This document shows positions 12,836-24,800 of a stretch of DNA of 64,000 nucleotides, piece by piece (the stretch's first letter is position 1; every line of letters starts with the position of its first letter). Source of the stretch: Taenia hydatigena (taxonomy: Eukaryota; Platyhelminthes; Cestoda; Cyclophyllidea; Taeniidae); assembly GCA_036345935.2 (NCBI GenBank), contig JADWOT020000004.1, positions 19,027,423 to 19,091,422 of the forward strand, in the 5' to 3' direction. The notes beneath the pieces were generated by a model. It was not told the DNA's origin, did no database searches, and was given only the letters and a program-made list of their open reading frames with translations. A program made the position numbers and the translations under genes.

Positions 12836-12883
12836 TGTTCGTGTGTGTGCGTGTGTGTGTGTGGTGAGCGTGTGTGTGCGGAA
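12836..12883. repeat. Imperfect (GT)n tract upstream of insulin-like gene A
   Basis: GT repeats broken by CGTG and GAGCG units, 110-155 bp before the TATA box. A tract of the complementary sense (CA) lies in the same place before gene B. Confidence 0.9.
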
Positions 12884-12962
12884 GCGCATGACTGGTTTTT
12901 TTGCTAATTTGTACGCATCCAAATGACAATGCCTGCATGCACCAAAGAAGCGAGCATGTTCT

Positions 12963-12970
12963 GATTGGCC
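12963..12970 (-). promoter_or_regulatory. Inverted CCAAT-like element of insulin-like gene A
   Basis: GATTGGCC lies 28 bp upstream of the TATA stretch. On the - strand it reads GGCCAATC. The matching gene at 33 kb has GATTGGCT in the same relative order. Function is inferred from position only. Confidence 0.45.
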
Positions 12971-12990
12971 AAATAAAAATGCCATGATGA

Positions 12991-12999
12991 TATATATAT
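12991..12999 (+). promoter_or_regulatory. TATA box of insulin-like gene A
   Basis: TATATATAT lies about 130 bp before the start codon, with an A-rich leader of roughly 100 nt between. Its spacing to the upstream GATTGG resembles the second insulin-like gene. A start of transcription near 13020-13030 is inferred. Confidence 0.55.
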
Positions 13000-13123
13000 G
13001 CTCATGTGGGGCTTGTCTTTACGGCCTAGTGAAAAACAACCTTTTATACAAACAGTCATACCCAGAGAGAGAAAGGGAGATTGAGAACCAGACAGACAAA
13101 CGACAACGATAACAACTTCAACA

Positions 13124-13625
13124 ATGTCTTCCCCGGGTCACTATATTCCTGTATTTCTACTATTAACTATCTTCTTTCTCATTTCTGGTGGTTGTGCTGT
13201 ATCACCTTTCAATGAGTGGGAGGCGGAGAGCGAGCCTCTATCAGAGGAAACTCTAAACATGCCGAAACGGGAGACTATTGCATACACGACGACGGAGGAA
13301 GATCGTCCGCGTATTCTTTGCGGTCAGGCGCTGATTCACACCCTAAAGGAGCAGTGCGGACCACGTGGAACATTCTCACCCTACCACAAGCGTGCCGTTC
13401 GTGAGCTGATCCGAGTGGCTAGAGGACTACCCAGTAAGTTCCCTTTTTCTTCATTTCAACCTTTTAGACATAGCAGACTTTGCTGATGCTCCAATCCACT
13501 TGCGTAAGCGATATGATGATATCTGTGAAGTGTATCTGCGATACGAACCCGAGAGTCCACTCGCTCAATGCTGCTGCTTGGGTTGCACAAGAGCCTACTT
13601 AGAAAATTTTTGCGCTGAGGCATGA
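13124..13625 (+). CDS. Insulin-like peptide precursor A (two exons)
   Basis: A secreted insulin-family hormone precursor, expected to act on insulin-receptor tyrosine kinases. The coding exons are 13124-13433 and 13468-13625, and the 34-nt intron is GT-AG in phase 1. The product is 155 residues. Residues 1-26 form a signal peptide with a strongly hydrophobic core (VFLLLTIFFLISG). A Lys-Arg site (MPKR) precedes the B chain, which carries ILCGQALIHTLKEQCGPRG with both insulin B cysteines. The B chain is followed by YHKR, a C-peptide and RKR. The A chain is YDDIC...YLRYEP...CCCLGC, eight residues, C. This contains the canonical CC-x3-C-x8-C plus two extra cysteines, one in the lengthened A-chain N terminus and one inside the CCC. 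The start ATG has A at -3 and opens directly into the signal peptide. Identity as an insulin-family member is near certain; which receptor or role is not visible. Confidence 0.93.
13434..13467 (+). other. 34-nt GT-AG intron of insulin-like gene A
   Basis: The donor is GTAAGT, followed by a pyrimidine-rich tract and the acceptor TTTTAG. The intron interrupts the C-peptide in phase 1, the usual place and phase for the insulin family. Removing it joins the B-chain exon to the A-chain exon in frame. Cestode genomes are known for a class of introns about this short. Confidence 0.9.
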
Positions 13626-16600
13626 AAAGCAAAGCAAGCAAGTGGAGACTTCTAAAAATCTCCGATTCTTTCGCCCTCTCCCTACCTCATTTCACTTTTG
13701 TTAGATCCTCTATCTATACCACTGGAAGATCTGGCTCCTACAGATCGCGTGTGAGTTACCACTCACCCAATCAGTCAGTCGCAAAGCATTCTTCCATCTT
13801 AATGTCCTCCTTGTCTCCATCCTCCCCTCAGTCTTAGTTCACGTCCCCCGTACGCAAAAGGCTCCTGTTTATAAAGAGTTTGGTGGATCTTACGTCTTTT
13901 TACCTCCAACAGTGAGTTACTTGTGCAACTGTTGTAGTCCTTAGAAATGCCACGTCGTGCACTCGTACACCCGATCGAAAGGGAGCGCAGCTAATCCTTC
14001 GACGCGAGACAAAAGGAGGACAGATTGGTAGTTCTTCAAAAATGCAAAAGGTTGTGCATCCAAATGCATATGATTGACGGGGATAACAGTGAAGAAGGTA
14101 GGGAGAAAAGAGAGAATTAGTGTTGAAATACCAAAAACACAAAATATAGTAAAATCGTAAGGCTTGCATGCACAGAATTTAAATAATTTACAGTTATAAG
14201 ATGCCAGCGAAGTGACAAGTATTTTTTTTATGGTGCAAAGAATACCAACAAATTTTATGTGAATAATTTTGCCTTAGACCGTTTCCGGGCGAGAGAATCA
14301 CAAAGGGGCACAAACGAGAGCTGAGAACTGTGTTGCATTCAATACGTAAACCACCCGCGAAAAGCTTTTTAAAATCATTAATCAAAGTTTACTCTCACAA
14401 TAATAAGCTTAATTCCCTCTTCTCTATCATTAGTGCGTACAATTCGCGCACTTCACTGGTGGCTTGTGAAATGCCGATTTAATGAACTTACTTCGGTCAA
14501 TTGCACCTAAAAAATGTCCCCACTTGATGACTATGAGTTTGTTGAAAATAATTTACAAAAATAAACAACACGTGTTTTCTAACAGAATGCGCCGATTGTG
14601 TCACAGCGATTGTTTCGACAGGCTGAGGGAAACACTGAACGCCTGTGTGTTCCTCTTTTATTGTGTATTTATCAACTTTCTAAGCCAAATATATACATCG
14701 GAGTTGCCTGAACTTGTGAAGTGGGGGCGAATTGTTTTGCTATTGCAGACAAAACAATTAGAGTAAATTTGGGGTTAGGAGAAGTGAGTTTTACGGCTTC
14801 CAGAAAAGTGATAAAACGTGGGGAAAAAAAACCCCAAAATGCTATTGGGCTCGGCCAAAATACCTAAGTAAATAAACCAGTTCTTCTACAAAACTGGATC
14901 CCTTTGGCCGAAATATGCACAAATAGGAGAAACATAAAAAAGTCAGCATGGTTGACTGGTGTCCTGTGGTTAGCCTAATGCATGGTTTTCTTCTCAAAGC
15001 TCAAACTTCCGGCCAATCACTTGAAAGAATTTTAAAGATTACAAGCCGGGTAATGAACTACTTATTTTGTGATTGAATAGTCAAATCGTTGGGAGCAATA
15101 AAGGAAGGAATGGGATAAATTTAGTTCACTGTATTGTTAGAAGCTATTAAAGAATTTATTAAGTCGGTTTTTGTAAACAACTGGCATAAATATTTTCCAA
15201 CTCCTGCCATTGACCCAATAACGAACTTTTAAAGTATGCTTAGAAGGCCTTTCCAAAAAACGTGTCAAAATTTTTAGCTGCTGGCGGCCAAATGGGTGGT
15301 GAATTTTGTCTAAGCTGGAGAAAAAAAATTCGCATCAGATTCTCCCCAATTAACGTCTGGAATGTCTTAGTCTCCAATGCGCCGTGTAGATCACTTTGTG
15401 AAGGCTTGTTTACTGATCGAATTTCAAATCACCCTTTGACACTCCCTAATTTTAACGAAGGTGTTTGTTAAAATGCACATTTCGGACGAACAACCGCATA
15501 AAGTTGGAAATGATCCAGCTTTACCATTGGTAGCTAAAAGGTATAAGTTTCCCGTAAACAATGGCTAACTCTAAGCCCCAGACACGGGCTCAACTATTGC
15601 CGGACCACTCGCATTGTCTTTCATAAATTTTTTGCATTAAAACTGCTTACGCTGGCCACTCGTTTAGGCGGGCTGTAGTTTTATGTGGCGGTAAAGGGAG
15701 GCCGAAGCTATAAAGGAGTGCAAATAATGGCGATTTATATGTACTGTAGTACAAATTTTGAACCAAATAAGAGAATCGGTGAAATACAATGGCCTGAAGA
15801 AGCGCCTCTTGTTTTTCTAATAGTCAAGTTATGATGGCCCACGCAACCACTAAATTTGGGTCTTCTTCTTTTGCTTGCATTAACCGGCTCTGTTAGCCGC
15901 GTTTGTTATGCTTTGAAAGAATACATTTTGATTGCCTAATGAGATCACCAGTTGCTTGTTTAGCCGGTCAAAGCGTGACATTTGCGGCCCATTGTTTATA
16001 CCTGTTTGAAGCAATAAATGGCACTTTTTAACAAAAAACCAAGAGGAGGTAACTATAACAGGGTCTTCTAAAAGGCCATTCTTCGGCCGTTTCTGTCTTG
16101 GCTGTGAGCCTGTGACTGCCTAGACACTTGAACACCTGCCAGAGTGTGAGCCTTGTGCTCTACCGGGTTGAGCAAAAAACCCTGAAAATGTCTCGTTGGT
16201 GTGTGGTCTTGGCTAACAAAGTCATTGCCATATGCGAAGTGAGAGAGAAGTAATTCCTTCCAGTTATACTGTTGCATGAATTTGGGGTATTCCTTCAGTA
16301 GCTCCTTTTAAAGGCGGGTCAAAGTGCGTGATGAGGCGTGTTTTTGATTTTCGAATTCTTCTCCTGTCAATGCCAAAGGTTGGCCATTGGTTGGGGCTAA
16401 GCTGGAGCCGGAATTTCCCTTTTAGTTTAGACGATTAATGAGCTGGATGTTGATTTTCTCATCCAAACTCCTTAGTTGAATGCTTCTTAAAATGCTGACT
16501 TCCCATTAAACGCTTGTTTCTAGCGTTACTTATGTACGAAGTGTACTCATTATCAAGTTTTGTTAAGTGTCAGGATCTAATCATGTGTCACAAACCAAAC

Positions 16601-18826
16601 GGCAGAGTTTTAAACGGAGTAAAAGGTACGTGAACTGTCGCCAACTTGAAGGTGATTCTCTTCACTAAGTTGGTTTATTTATAAAAGTGGTGCGGCAGAC
16701 TTTTCCACAAAATTTTGGCAACTGTAGACTAAGATTTTTCACTTAACCTGATAAAATTTGAAAAGTTTGCAATGCCAATGATTTCATGTCGCTACCTGCT
16801 TTCAAGAAGGGGTTTGCATGGAGCCTTAAATCCACCCATAAACAAGTGTGGAATCTTCATTGGCGCTTTCTATATCAACCATTCTACGGATTGTTTTAAG
16901 GAACGTGAAATTCGTGAATAATCTTGAGTTCAGAAGTAAAAACAACTAAAAACTCGCTCACCGGACAAATAACTGAATCCTTTTGACTATCTCGATTGGG
17001 TTTTTTTGCGACGCTTTTGATTCTATTTGTTCGCTACCCCAAAAACCTCTTTAAATAAAATTTTGGGTGTTGCCGGCAATTCTATTTGTACGAATTTTTA
17101 AAATTTACCTTTTAATCCATAAGCTTTGGATTTTGGATTGCTGCTCGTTAAATGCGACATACCTTTGGAAAGCATGAACAAGCTAGACTACTGACAACCT
17201 TTGATCACTGAGGGGTAGAGCAGCTTCTTCAAATAGCTTACCCTGGCCAATTTATAAGTCTTTTTAAAAAAAATCGACAGCTATGGGATAATACTTGCAG
17301 TGGGCTGTCGATTTTGGCGATCAAGGTGGTTTTTCGCAAGGTAAACACCGCCTTTAGGGCCAACAAAATGTGTGTGTGTGGGAGAGAGAGAGAGAGAGCG
17401 GACATCCTGGCTTGCCGCTGCAGCAATGCTCACTTCAGCGAATGTTTGCCTGTCAATACCATATAGTGTGGGAACTAATGACATGTGTAGAGGCGGTGTC
17501 ATTTCATCAAACGCGACTCTGTTAAAAATAGTGCTAAAGCTTGATGCCTTTTATAAAGAAACACCTCATTTTAGGAATATCTGCCATTTCAGTTTTTGTA
17601 AAAAAAAAGCTTTAGAATCTCTTTTTGTCGAATCTTATCTTGATCGCGATTTAAGAAAAACTCAAAAGTTAAAGGATTTAAATAAAAGCGAGGCGTGGCT
17701 CTAAAACAACGCGACTAATCGCTTGAATGATGTCGCCCTGGTTTTGTCACACATACGTGACGCCCTGATTTACTTATTTGGTCTTCACACCAAATTGCTT
17801 TGAAAGTTTACCGAGTCAATTTATTAAGAATGTAAATGTTCTAATAGTTATTTTTGGGGCTTTGAGACAGAGTCACATTTAAAAAAAATATGAGAGAGGA
17901 TCTGTAGAATGAAAGGAAACCAAAAGACATCTACTCTGTGGCGGTACAACTTTTTTTGTAAAACGTCAGCTTTTAACTTCATAAGCACTTTTATAATCAA
18001 AACCACGCACATTTAATTTGCATGCTCTACCACCTCGTGACAGATGATGGCACCGGATCGTGTGATGCGAATGAAGAGGCGGGGGCGACTAGTGTTTTTC
18101 AGTCTTAAATTGCACATATTTTTTGGATAGAACAGTAAAGCATGCCTGAACTGTGCTGGTCAACTTTTATCTCAAGCTCTGACACCAAACGTGTTAACTT
18201 TAAAGTGGACGAATGGCAGCAAGGAGGCCAATGACAGCGGAAATCAGTGGCAAAACCGCTAACCAAATCAAGTGGGCACGACTTATTGCTCCGCAGATTT
18301 CTCGATCTGAACTGAATGAGGGTATGTGAGGTGGGAAGTACCTTGAAGGATTTTAACGTTAAATTCGCATTCACTCCCACGCTACTCTCCAATTAAATAA
18401 GTTGCGCGTCTGGCAATAATTTATTCCATTTTAAAATTATTAGCAAATTAATTAAAAAGCGAGTGATAAGGTTACAAAAAAGCCGTCGCGCCTTCCGCGC
18501 ACCCAAAAAAACACGCTCCGAGCCTCTTGCTTCTACTCAATCTCGTCATTTTAACCTTCCTTTAATTTGGTTCTTGTATCAGAAATAGTTGCATGTGTAC
18601 AAGCAATACCAAATGTTGGAAATAAGTGTGAGTAAGCCAATGAAGAAATTGAATAAAATCTCTCCTCAATTGTTTATGCCATAAACGTACAACGAGCATT
18701 TGAGTTGTGGTATGCGGTATGGTCTATTTTTAAATAGACAGATGTGCTTTTGAGTCTAGCAGTTCTGTAACACGACGTCAGTTTCTGGTTTGACATTCTC
18801 TGCGATTTCAATGGCCATCTTTGTAG
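13626..18826. other. Downstream of insulin-like gene A, nothing recognised
   Basis: 5.2 kb. No AATAAA was seen close after the stop codon; the nearest one noticed is near 14556. Otherwise only the compound microsatellite at 17369. Confidence 0.5.
17369..17398. repeat. Compound (TG)n(GA)n microsatellite
   Basis: TG units pass directly into GA units. Confidence 0.92.
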
Positions 18827-18986
18827 TGTAGTACTTTGTTTGTTGAAACTACCGGTTTCGGTCAAGGTCGCAGAGGTGGCCGGGCCATGCCAGCAGCCTA
18901 TTTCACGCTGTCCGTTGAATATATATATATATTCTACCCTAGAATTCTGCCTTCTTTTGCCTTCGAGGGAGCCTCGGGACGCTACA
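18827..18986 (+). repeat. Solo LTR, TRIM family B
   Basis: 160 bp, from TGTAGTACTTTGTTTG to GGACGCTACA. Flanked by GTAG on both sides (18823-18826 and 18987-18990). Confidence 0.85.
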
Positions 18987-18990
18987 GTAG

Positions 18991-20903
18991 CTTCGATATC
19001 TATTCTTTCTGTTTTTGAAAGTGGCTCTTCCTGTAAGCCCATCAAAATGACTTGTTTAAATTGACAGTGACGATATGTCAATTGGTTCTGCAAAGTCTGT
19101 TTTGCAGGCAAAAGTGCAAAAATATTAAGGCATTTTTTCCACTTATAAGAGCATTTCATTTAAAGATTTCACGCAAAAGGAAGCATGTAGGCAAAATCGT
19201 CACCACCCGCAAAACTCATATGCCTTTTTCACAAAAGGGCGTTCAAAATTATTGCCAAAATATATTCTTTAGCAAAAATTAATGCTGAAAGTGCACTCTA
19301 GAATATTAGTGCCCTTGAAAACAAAATGACTGTGATAAGTTGCTGCAACGATAAAAAGTAGATGAAAACGAGTTATTTGCTGAAGGACATTACAAAACTA
19401 CTCAGAGAGGCATAATAGTGTCCTAATGGAGAGACAATTCTTTCGTTACCACAACTGCGCCGAAACCTTTTATGATGCTCACTTGTTTGACTACACCTGT
19501 CCAGGCGGCAAGCGGGCAGGCTGGACGAACTTCGTGGCGGGAAGACGTCACCGACCGCTGTGGATGGGGAGGCGACCAAACCCGATTCTTTCATTTAAGT
19601 CTTAACTATTTGGGCATTTTCTATTTAACTATTTCTTCCTCCAGCCGATCTCCTCAGTTTGGGAGTCTGAAGACGATGGTTGAAGGCCAAAGCAACGCTA
19701 AATATTGCATTTTGAGGAAAGAGTCCCAGTATGTATGATGTGGACTATTTTACTGAGTTAATCTGTCACAGTTTGAGCATTTTTTGCACTTTATTATTGG
19801 TAGAAAAGTCCTGATTTTATCAGAAAAAATATTGGGAAAATTTCAAAAGCATTCAAGGGAAATTGGTATGGTGAAGATTGAAGCTAACAGCTTTAACAGA
19901 ATATTCTCGACTTTACTAAACTAATCTATCACAATAGGAGCATTTTCCGTCTTTCGGTGGTTGTAGCGACTTATTGTTTTCGTCAAAATATTTAGAAATT
20001 TTTTAAAGCAATCCAGAGGAAGTGGAATATTCCCAACAAGGCTTAATGGTCTAGACACCTCCACAAACGTAATTAAGGCGTATTCTAAGGCTTGACATAT
20101 GCCCATTCTATCGTCTTTGAGCAAAATAAGGAAAAAAAACTTGTGCAGCTGCTTCAAGTTATCCATTCCTGGGGCCTTTTGATCACGCAATTTTCTGATT
20201 ATTTGTCACTTGAATAAGCAAACAATGCGCAAAGAAGTTTACATAAAATGGCCACCTATTTATGGGCACAAAAGTGATGGATTTCCTATTTACACAACCA
20301 TCAGTACACAGGAAACCTAAGGGCTCGGTTGTTATGATCATTTGGCAGTCGGTTTGATCGCATGTATACGTAAATTGGTGCTCAAACCACCCCAGGCTGT
20401 GCTTCCACTCTGCGACATAACCTCTAAGCTTACAAACGCTTCTTTGTGTTGGTAACACTTTTTCCACAGCACTTTGGTTTGTTGCGACTTCGAAGGTGAC
20501 AGTGACCTTTTGAACTTGGGGCGAAATTTGGATTCTTCCGCTAATCTCTTCATAGACCCTCCTCCGAATGGTAGTGCATTTGCCTGGCATTTTATGGCAA
20601 AAGTTAATTTAAACTTTCTACTTTTCAGGAGGTCAGCTCAAGCGATACTCCGCAGAACTGGTCGAAATGTATGTTGCAGTGTTTTAGCTTGGGTTGGGCT
20701 TTGAATTTCAGCTCTGAGCTTGCGCTGGAGAAATAGGTGATTTTTTGGCGACAATAGCAAATCTAGCGCAAGACTTTGAAGCTCTTGCAGCATTCTCGTT
20801 TCCACAAAACCAACTTTTTGGAAGTAAAGTACATTAACAGGTTTCTTATAGCTTAAACCCTTTGGCTGTGTTTTTTAATTTTATAATAGTTGAGCAAACA
20901 CTT
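18991..20903. other. Intergenic, nothing recognised
   Basis: A GC-richer patch at 19495-19580 stands out in composition but matches no family I know. Confidence 0.45.
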
Positions 20904-21858
20904 CGTGGCACTCCGAGACCTCTCTAAAGACGAATGAACACATAATACTCGGACGAAATGCATACATACGCTCGGTGCACAGAAGGGATTGAAGCTCCTT
21001 GTGTGGCTCAGAGGTCAGTCCACTGGGTCAAGTTACAATGGATAACCAAGTCGGCCTTAACCGAATTTCAGAGTTAAATAAGAAAAAATCGTAGTGCATA
21101 ATCCTTCTCCTCTATTGAGCGTCGTCTTCGACGCTCTCTCCGATCAACTGTTCGCGTAAGCTATCACAACGTAATCGGTGCTGCAAGAAAAGCACTTGAA
21201 AACCAACTGTGCTAGTCATCAAATTTTGATGCAATTAAGGAGGTGCTGGACTGCATCGTCACCAATCCCTCTTGGCAGTTCCGTCCAGTTTGGGAAGGAA
21301 AATTCTGCTAGTCATTACGCGTGTCCATAGCTAGACGTTAGAGTGCCAACCTAAAGGCAGCTTCATTAGAGTGAGTATGGAATTTAACACAGGTTCGTGA
21401 GGGGAGACTTTCACGTCTGTTCGCATTGTGGCATCTCTATGCAGATATGGAAGGGAGGCTCCATAAAAAAATTTTCTAGGTGCTTCAGAGCCAGTGCCGC
21501 TATAAGTGTTGCTGGTTTTCTTACAGAACACGGGACCCAAGCGGCTGCCGACGGTAGACGTCATCCCGAACTATTTCGTTATAAGTCGTCAGCCAAATTT
21601 TCCAAATTCAGGGTATTTTACTTTTCCGCTCTGTTAAGGTCTATCGTCCAGCAGAGGAAATCGGGATGATCGTCCCTTAAGATGGGGTCCTACTCTCCTT
21701 CATCACTAATGTGGCACCCCGACACTTTTCTGAAGACGGAAGAAGGCAATACTCGGGCTACTGCTGTGGATCTGAGACCGGTCTGCCCGGCGAAGTTACA
21801 ATGGCCGAGACGCAAGATGGTCCTCAACCAGAATCCAGAGTTATACAAACGTGTTGCA
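20904..21858 (-). mobile_element. TRIM-like LTR element, diverged copy 2 (family B)
   Basis: A 955-bp copy, also on the - strand. LTRs are 20904-21098 and 21710-21858; the internal region is 21099-21709. The internal part shares blocks with copy 1, for example 17 identical bases at 21265-21281 and 1398-1414 (ATCCCTCTTGGCAGTTC). A purine-rich tract (AATAGAGGAGAAGGAT on the - strand, 21101-21116) lies before the 3' LTR. The LTRs have drifted far from each other and from the other copies, so this is an old insertion. No clear target-site duplication. Confidence 0.75.
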
Positions 21859-24800
21859 GCTTTTATAAGTATATATGAGTTTTATTCCTTCCAATTTCTT
21901 TGGAAAACTCTTCTCTTTTTAGCTGAGCCTTTAAAAATGTAAAATGGCACTTATTTTTAAGAAAAAAGTAAATTATAATTAACTGACTGATTTCATAGCC
22001 AATAATAAATTATTACAAGTACAACTCGTTGGTTATCTAGACATACTAAGGCCTTGATTTCAAAATCGTACACCGCATTGAAAAATATCAATCATTTTCC
22101 AGAAAGGTCGGAGGGTCTTGACATTAATTAGGCGCCCACGTTGCCCTAGACAGATCAGTGACAACTTCAATAGGTGACCAGCCTGCTTTCACGCAATGGA
22201 CAAAGATGTTGAATGCATTGAAGCTCCTTCGCATTGATGAATTAAGGAATGATTTTTTTCTTGATTTAGTTACGCAAAGGAAAATGATGCTCTATTAGGC
22301 AGTACATTTGTTGAACTCTTCATCACTTGTGTCCCTGACCACGTCATGCATCGCAATGGGTCCAAGCAAGTGGAAGAGCCCTCGCATTCGACAGAGGGCA
22401 CCAAATCCGAGTGTCACAGGAGGCGATACTTGCCGCGGGTGACTGACTAAGCTGCTGAAGTCATGTCAACTTTTGACAGTCAATCTACTCTCGCATACTA
22501 TTATGAGGGCAGTTGGCACACCTTTAAAAGCATCGAATTAAGCAGGTCGGTCTAGGCTGCAGCCATTTGACAACGACGCCTGGAGCTTATCAAAGCACTG
22601 CACAACCACACGAAACAATTGCAGACTTCTGTGAGCCAGTGCCAGTGTGCGGTGGGTGGGGAAATCCTCCGGTGATGACCAATTATGTGCTTGTTTACTT
22701 AACGGAAGCTTAAACAAACATTCGAAAGCAATTTCTCGATGTATGGTACTCAATGCAAGCTAAAATGCACGGTGCATTTGCGTAATGTAAGTGAAAAAGG
22801 ATAAACAAATGGAGTGGTCTCCGAACTCATCGACGAATCGAGTGTAGAAGCAAAACATTCATTTCACATTTTTCGCTTAATATACTGTTAATATGGATCT
22901 TAAAAAACACTTCATGACACACATTAAACACTGATAGATGCTCCGGACCCTTTCAAATGAACCATGACGCGTACCTCTCAACTCTGATAAGGAGTAGAAG
23001 GTTCTTTGAGCCTGACGCATCTCTCTGTGGGAAGTCCATCAAATGAAATTTTAATACTACGTTCCCCTCCCACACACCACACCTTCTCATGTAATGGAAA
23101 GTTTCTATTGCCCAGGAGTCAAGTTAAACTCAGACTGAAAGACAGACAAGCTCAAAATCACATCAGATTTTAGCAGAAATAACACAATATGAGAAAATCG
23201 AGGACGAGAGTTCCCGCAACGGGTAAAATGCTTCACATCTTCCCACCCTTTCTGATGCTTACACATAAAAAATCCCCGCGCAGCTCATCAATGGATACAA
23301 GTTAAAATTTATTATACGAACAATCCCAGTCATTGCATGTGCCCGCACTAGGAACTGCACGTTCACATCGTCTCCATTTGGGGTTTTAAGTACCCGACAA
23401 GATTCGGATTAAATTTCCACCTAATCTTAAAAGCACTTTTGTGATGCTAATCTCCATTTTACAAAGCCGAGGGCTTCCAGGACGCTTAAAGCTATGGATC
23501 TGACTGCGACATTGAATGCCTACTAATCTTTCTAAGGTCCCTCTGCGTCATTGGCGCAATCATTCTTCTCATGATATATTTTTGCTACTATCATCCTGTG
23601 ACAGTGCCGTCTACTTGCCATTTGAAATGTTGCTGGGGTACAAACAAAATAATTTGGCATTTTTTTCGTTTTTAAGGTAGAAAGCCTTAAGTGAAGCAAT
23701 GGTACACATAGACAGCGATTGTTGTATCACCTTGTCTACTCTGGCAGAAGTGGCTCAACAAAGACGTCTTTTTTGCAACCACCGCTATCATTTAGTCTTC
23801 ACTAGCTCGAATCTTGAGAGCTGATTTGAGTTTTGAGCACGTGAACAGACCACCTTTGAAGAAAGCAGGTGCTACCTTGTGACTTTTACCTGGGTGCGCT
23901 TGGAAAGTTGTCACACTGACCCACGCATGGGAAGCAAAGGCCAATGAGGGGAGGCTAATTAGGAATCCCCCCCACAGGCGTTTTCTTAAGTCAGTCGAAA
24001 TAATGCTTGCAAGGGTGTTCGCTTTTGTTGACGAGACTACGCAGTTGTCACCTCCACCCATCACAACAGTAACAAACTACACAGTGCAAATAGAAGCTTG
24101 TTTTGGTGTTCATTTGTTGGGGTGTGCGTACGTGCCTATATGTAGTAAATACAAGCGATCTCGTTTTGGTTAAATGCCTTTCAGCCTGAGAATATTATTC
24201 CTCTCTGAAGAGGTGACAATAAGCAGCAAACTCCATCTGACGCCATAAGCACAAGAATATCTTATTCTATTTCTTTGAAATTAATGCAAAACGAAACGAA
24301 ATGCAGTGGACTACAAGCATCTCTGCAAACTGTCCGACGGCGCAGTATACGCTCCCATTTATCATAAACTTGTTTGATTGCGGCTCACTCTAGGCTAATA
24401 GACTACTTCACAGCTACTAATGACAAATTAATGCTGGACAATGTATTTATAATTACAGAGATCACTGAAGTACCTCAACGATCAGCACCAAACCACGTTC
24501 CCATAGTCAACACATGTTATTAGACCTGTTTCCAATGCTTCTAGCAATTATTTGCAACAGAAACTGATTAGAACATAGTGCAAAATTTAGTAGCCGCACT
24601 TGAGAAGTGAAAGAATGAATACAGAATTATGTGTAGTACATAGAATCGCCCATCCCAGCCAATGCTAACATGTTGGGTTTGTAAGTGAACCCTACATTTC
24701 ACTCTGTTCTTATTCACGCCTTATGTGCAAATGGAACAAAGCAGTAGATATACTCACGACAGTAGCAGGACATTTTCTTGTACTTCTTTCTTTTTACAAG

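Noticed and set aside
18674..19159. 161-codon - strand frame, the longest outside the recognised genes in the left half
   Set aside because: It crosses a solo LTR and reads through both its ends; the central part is repeat antisense.
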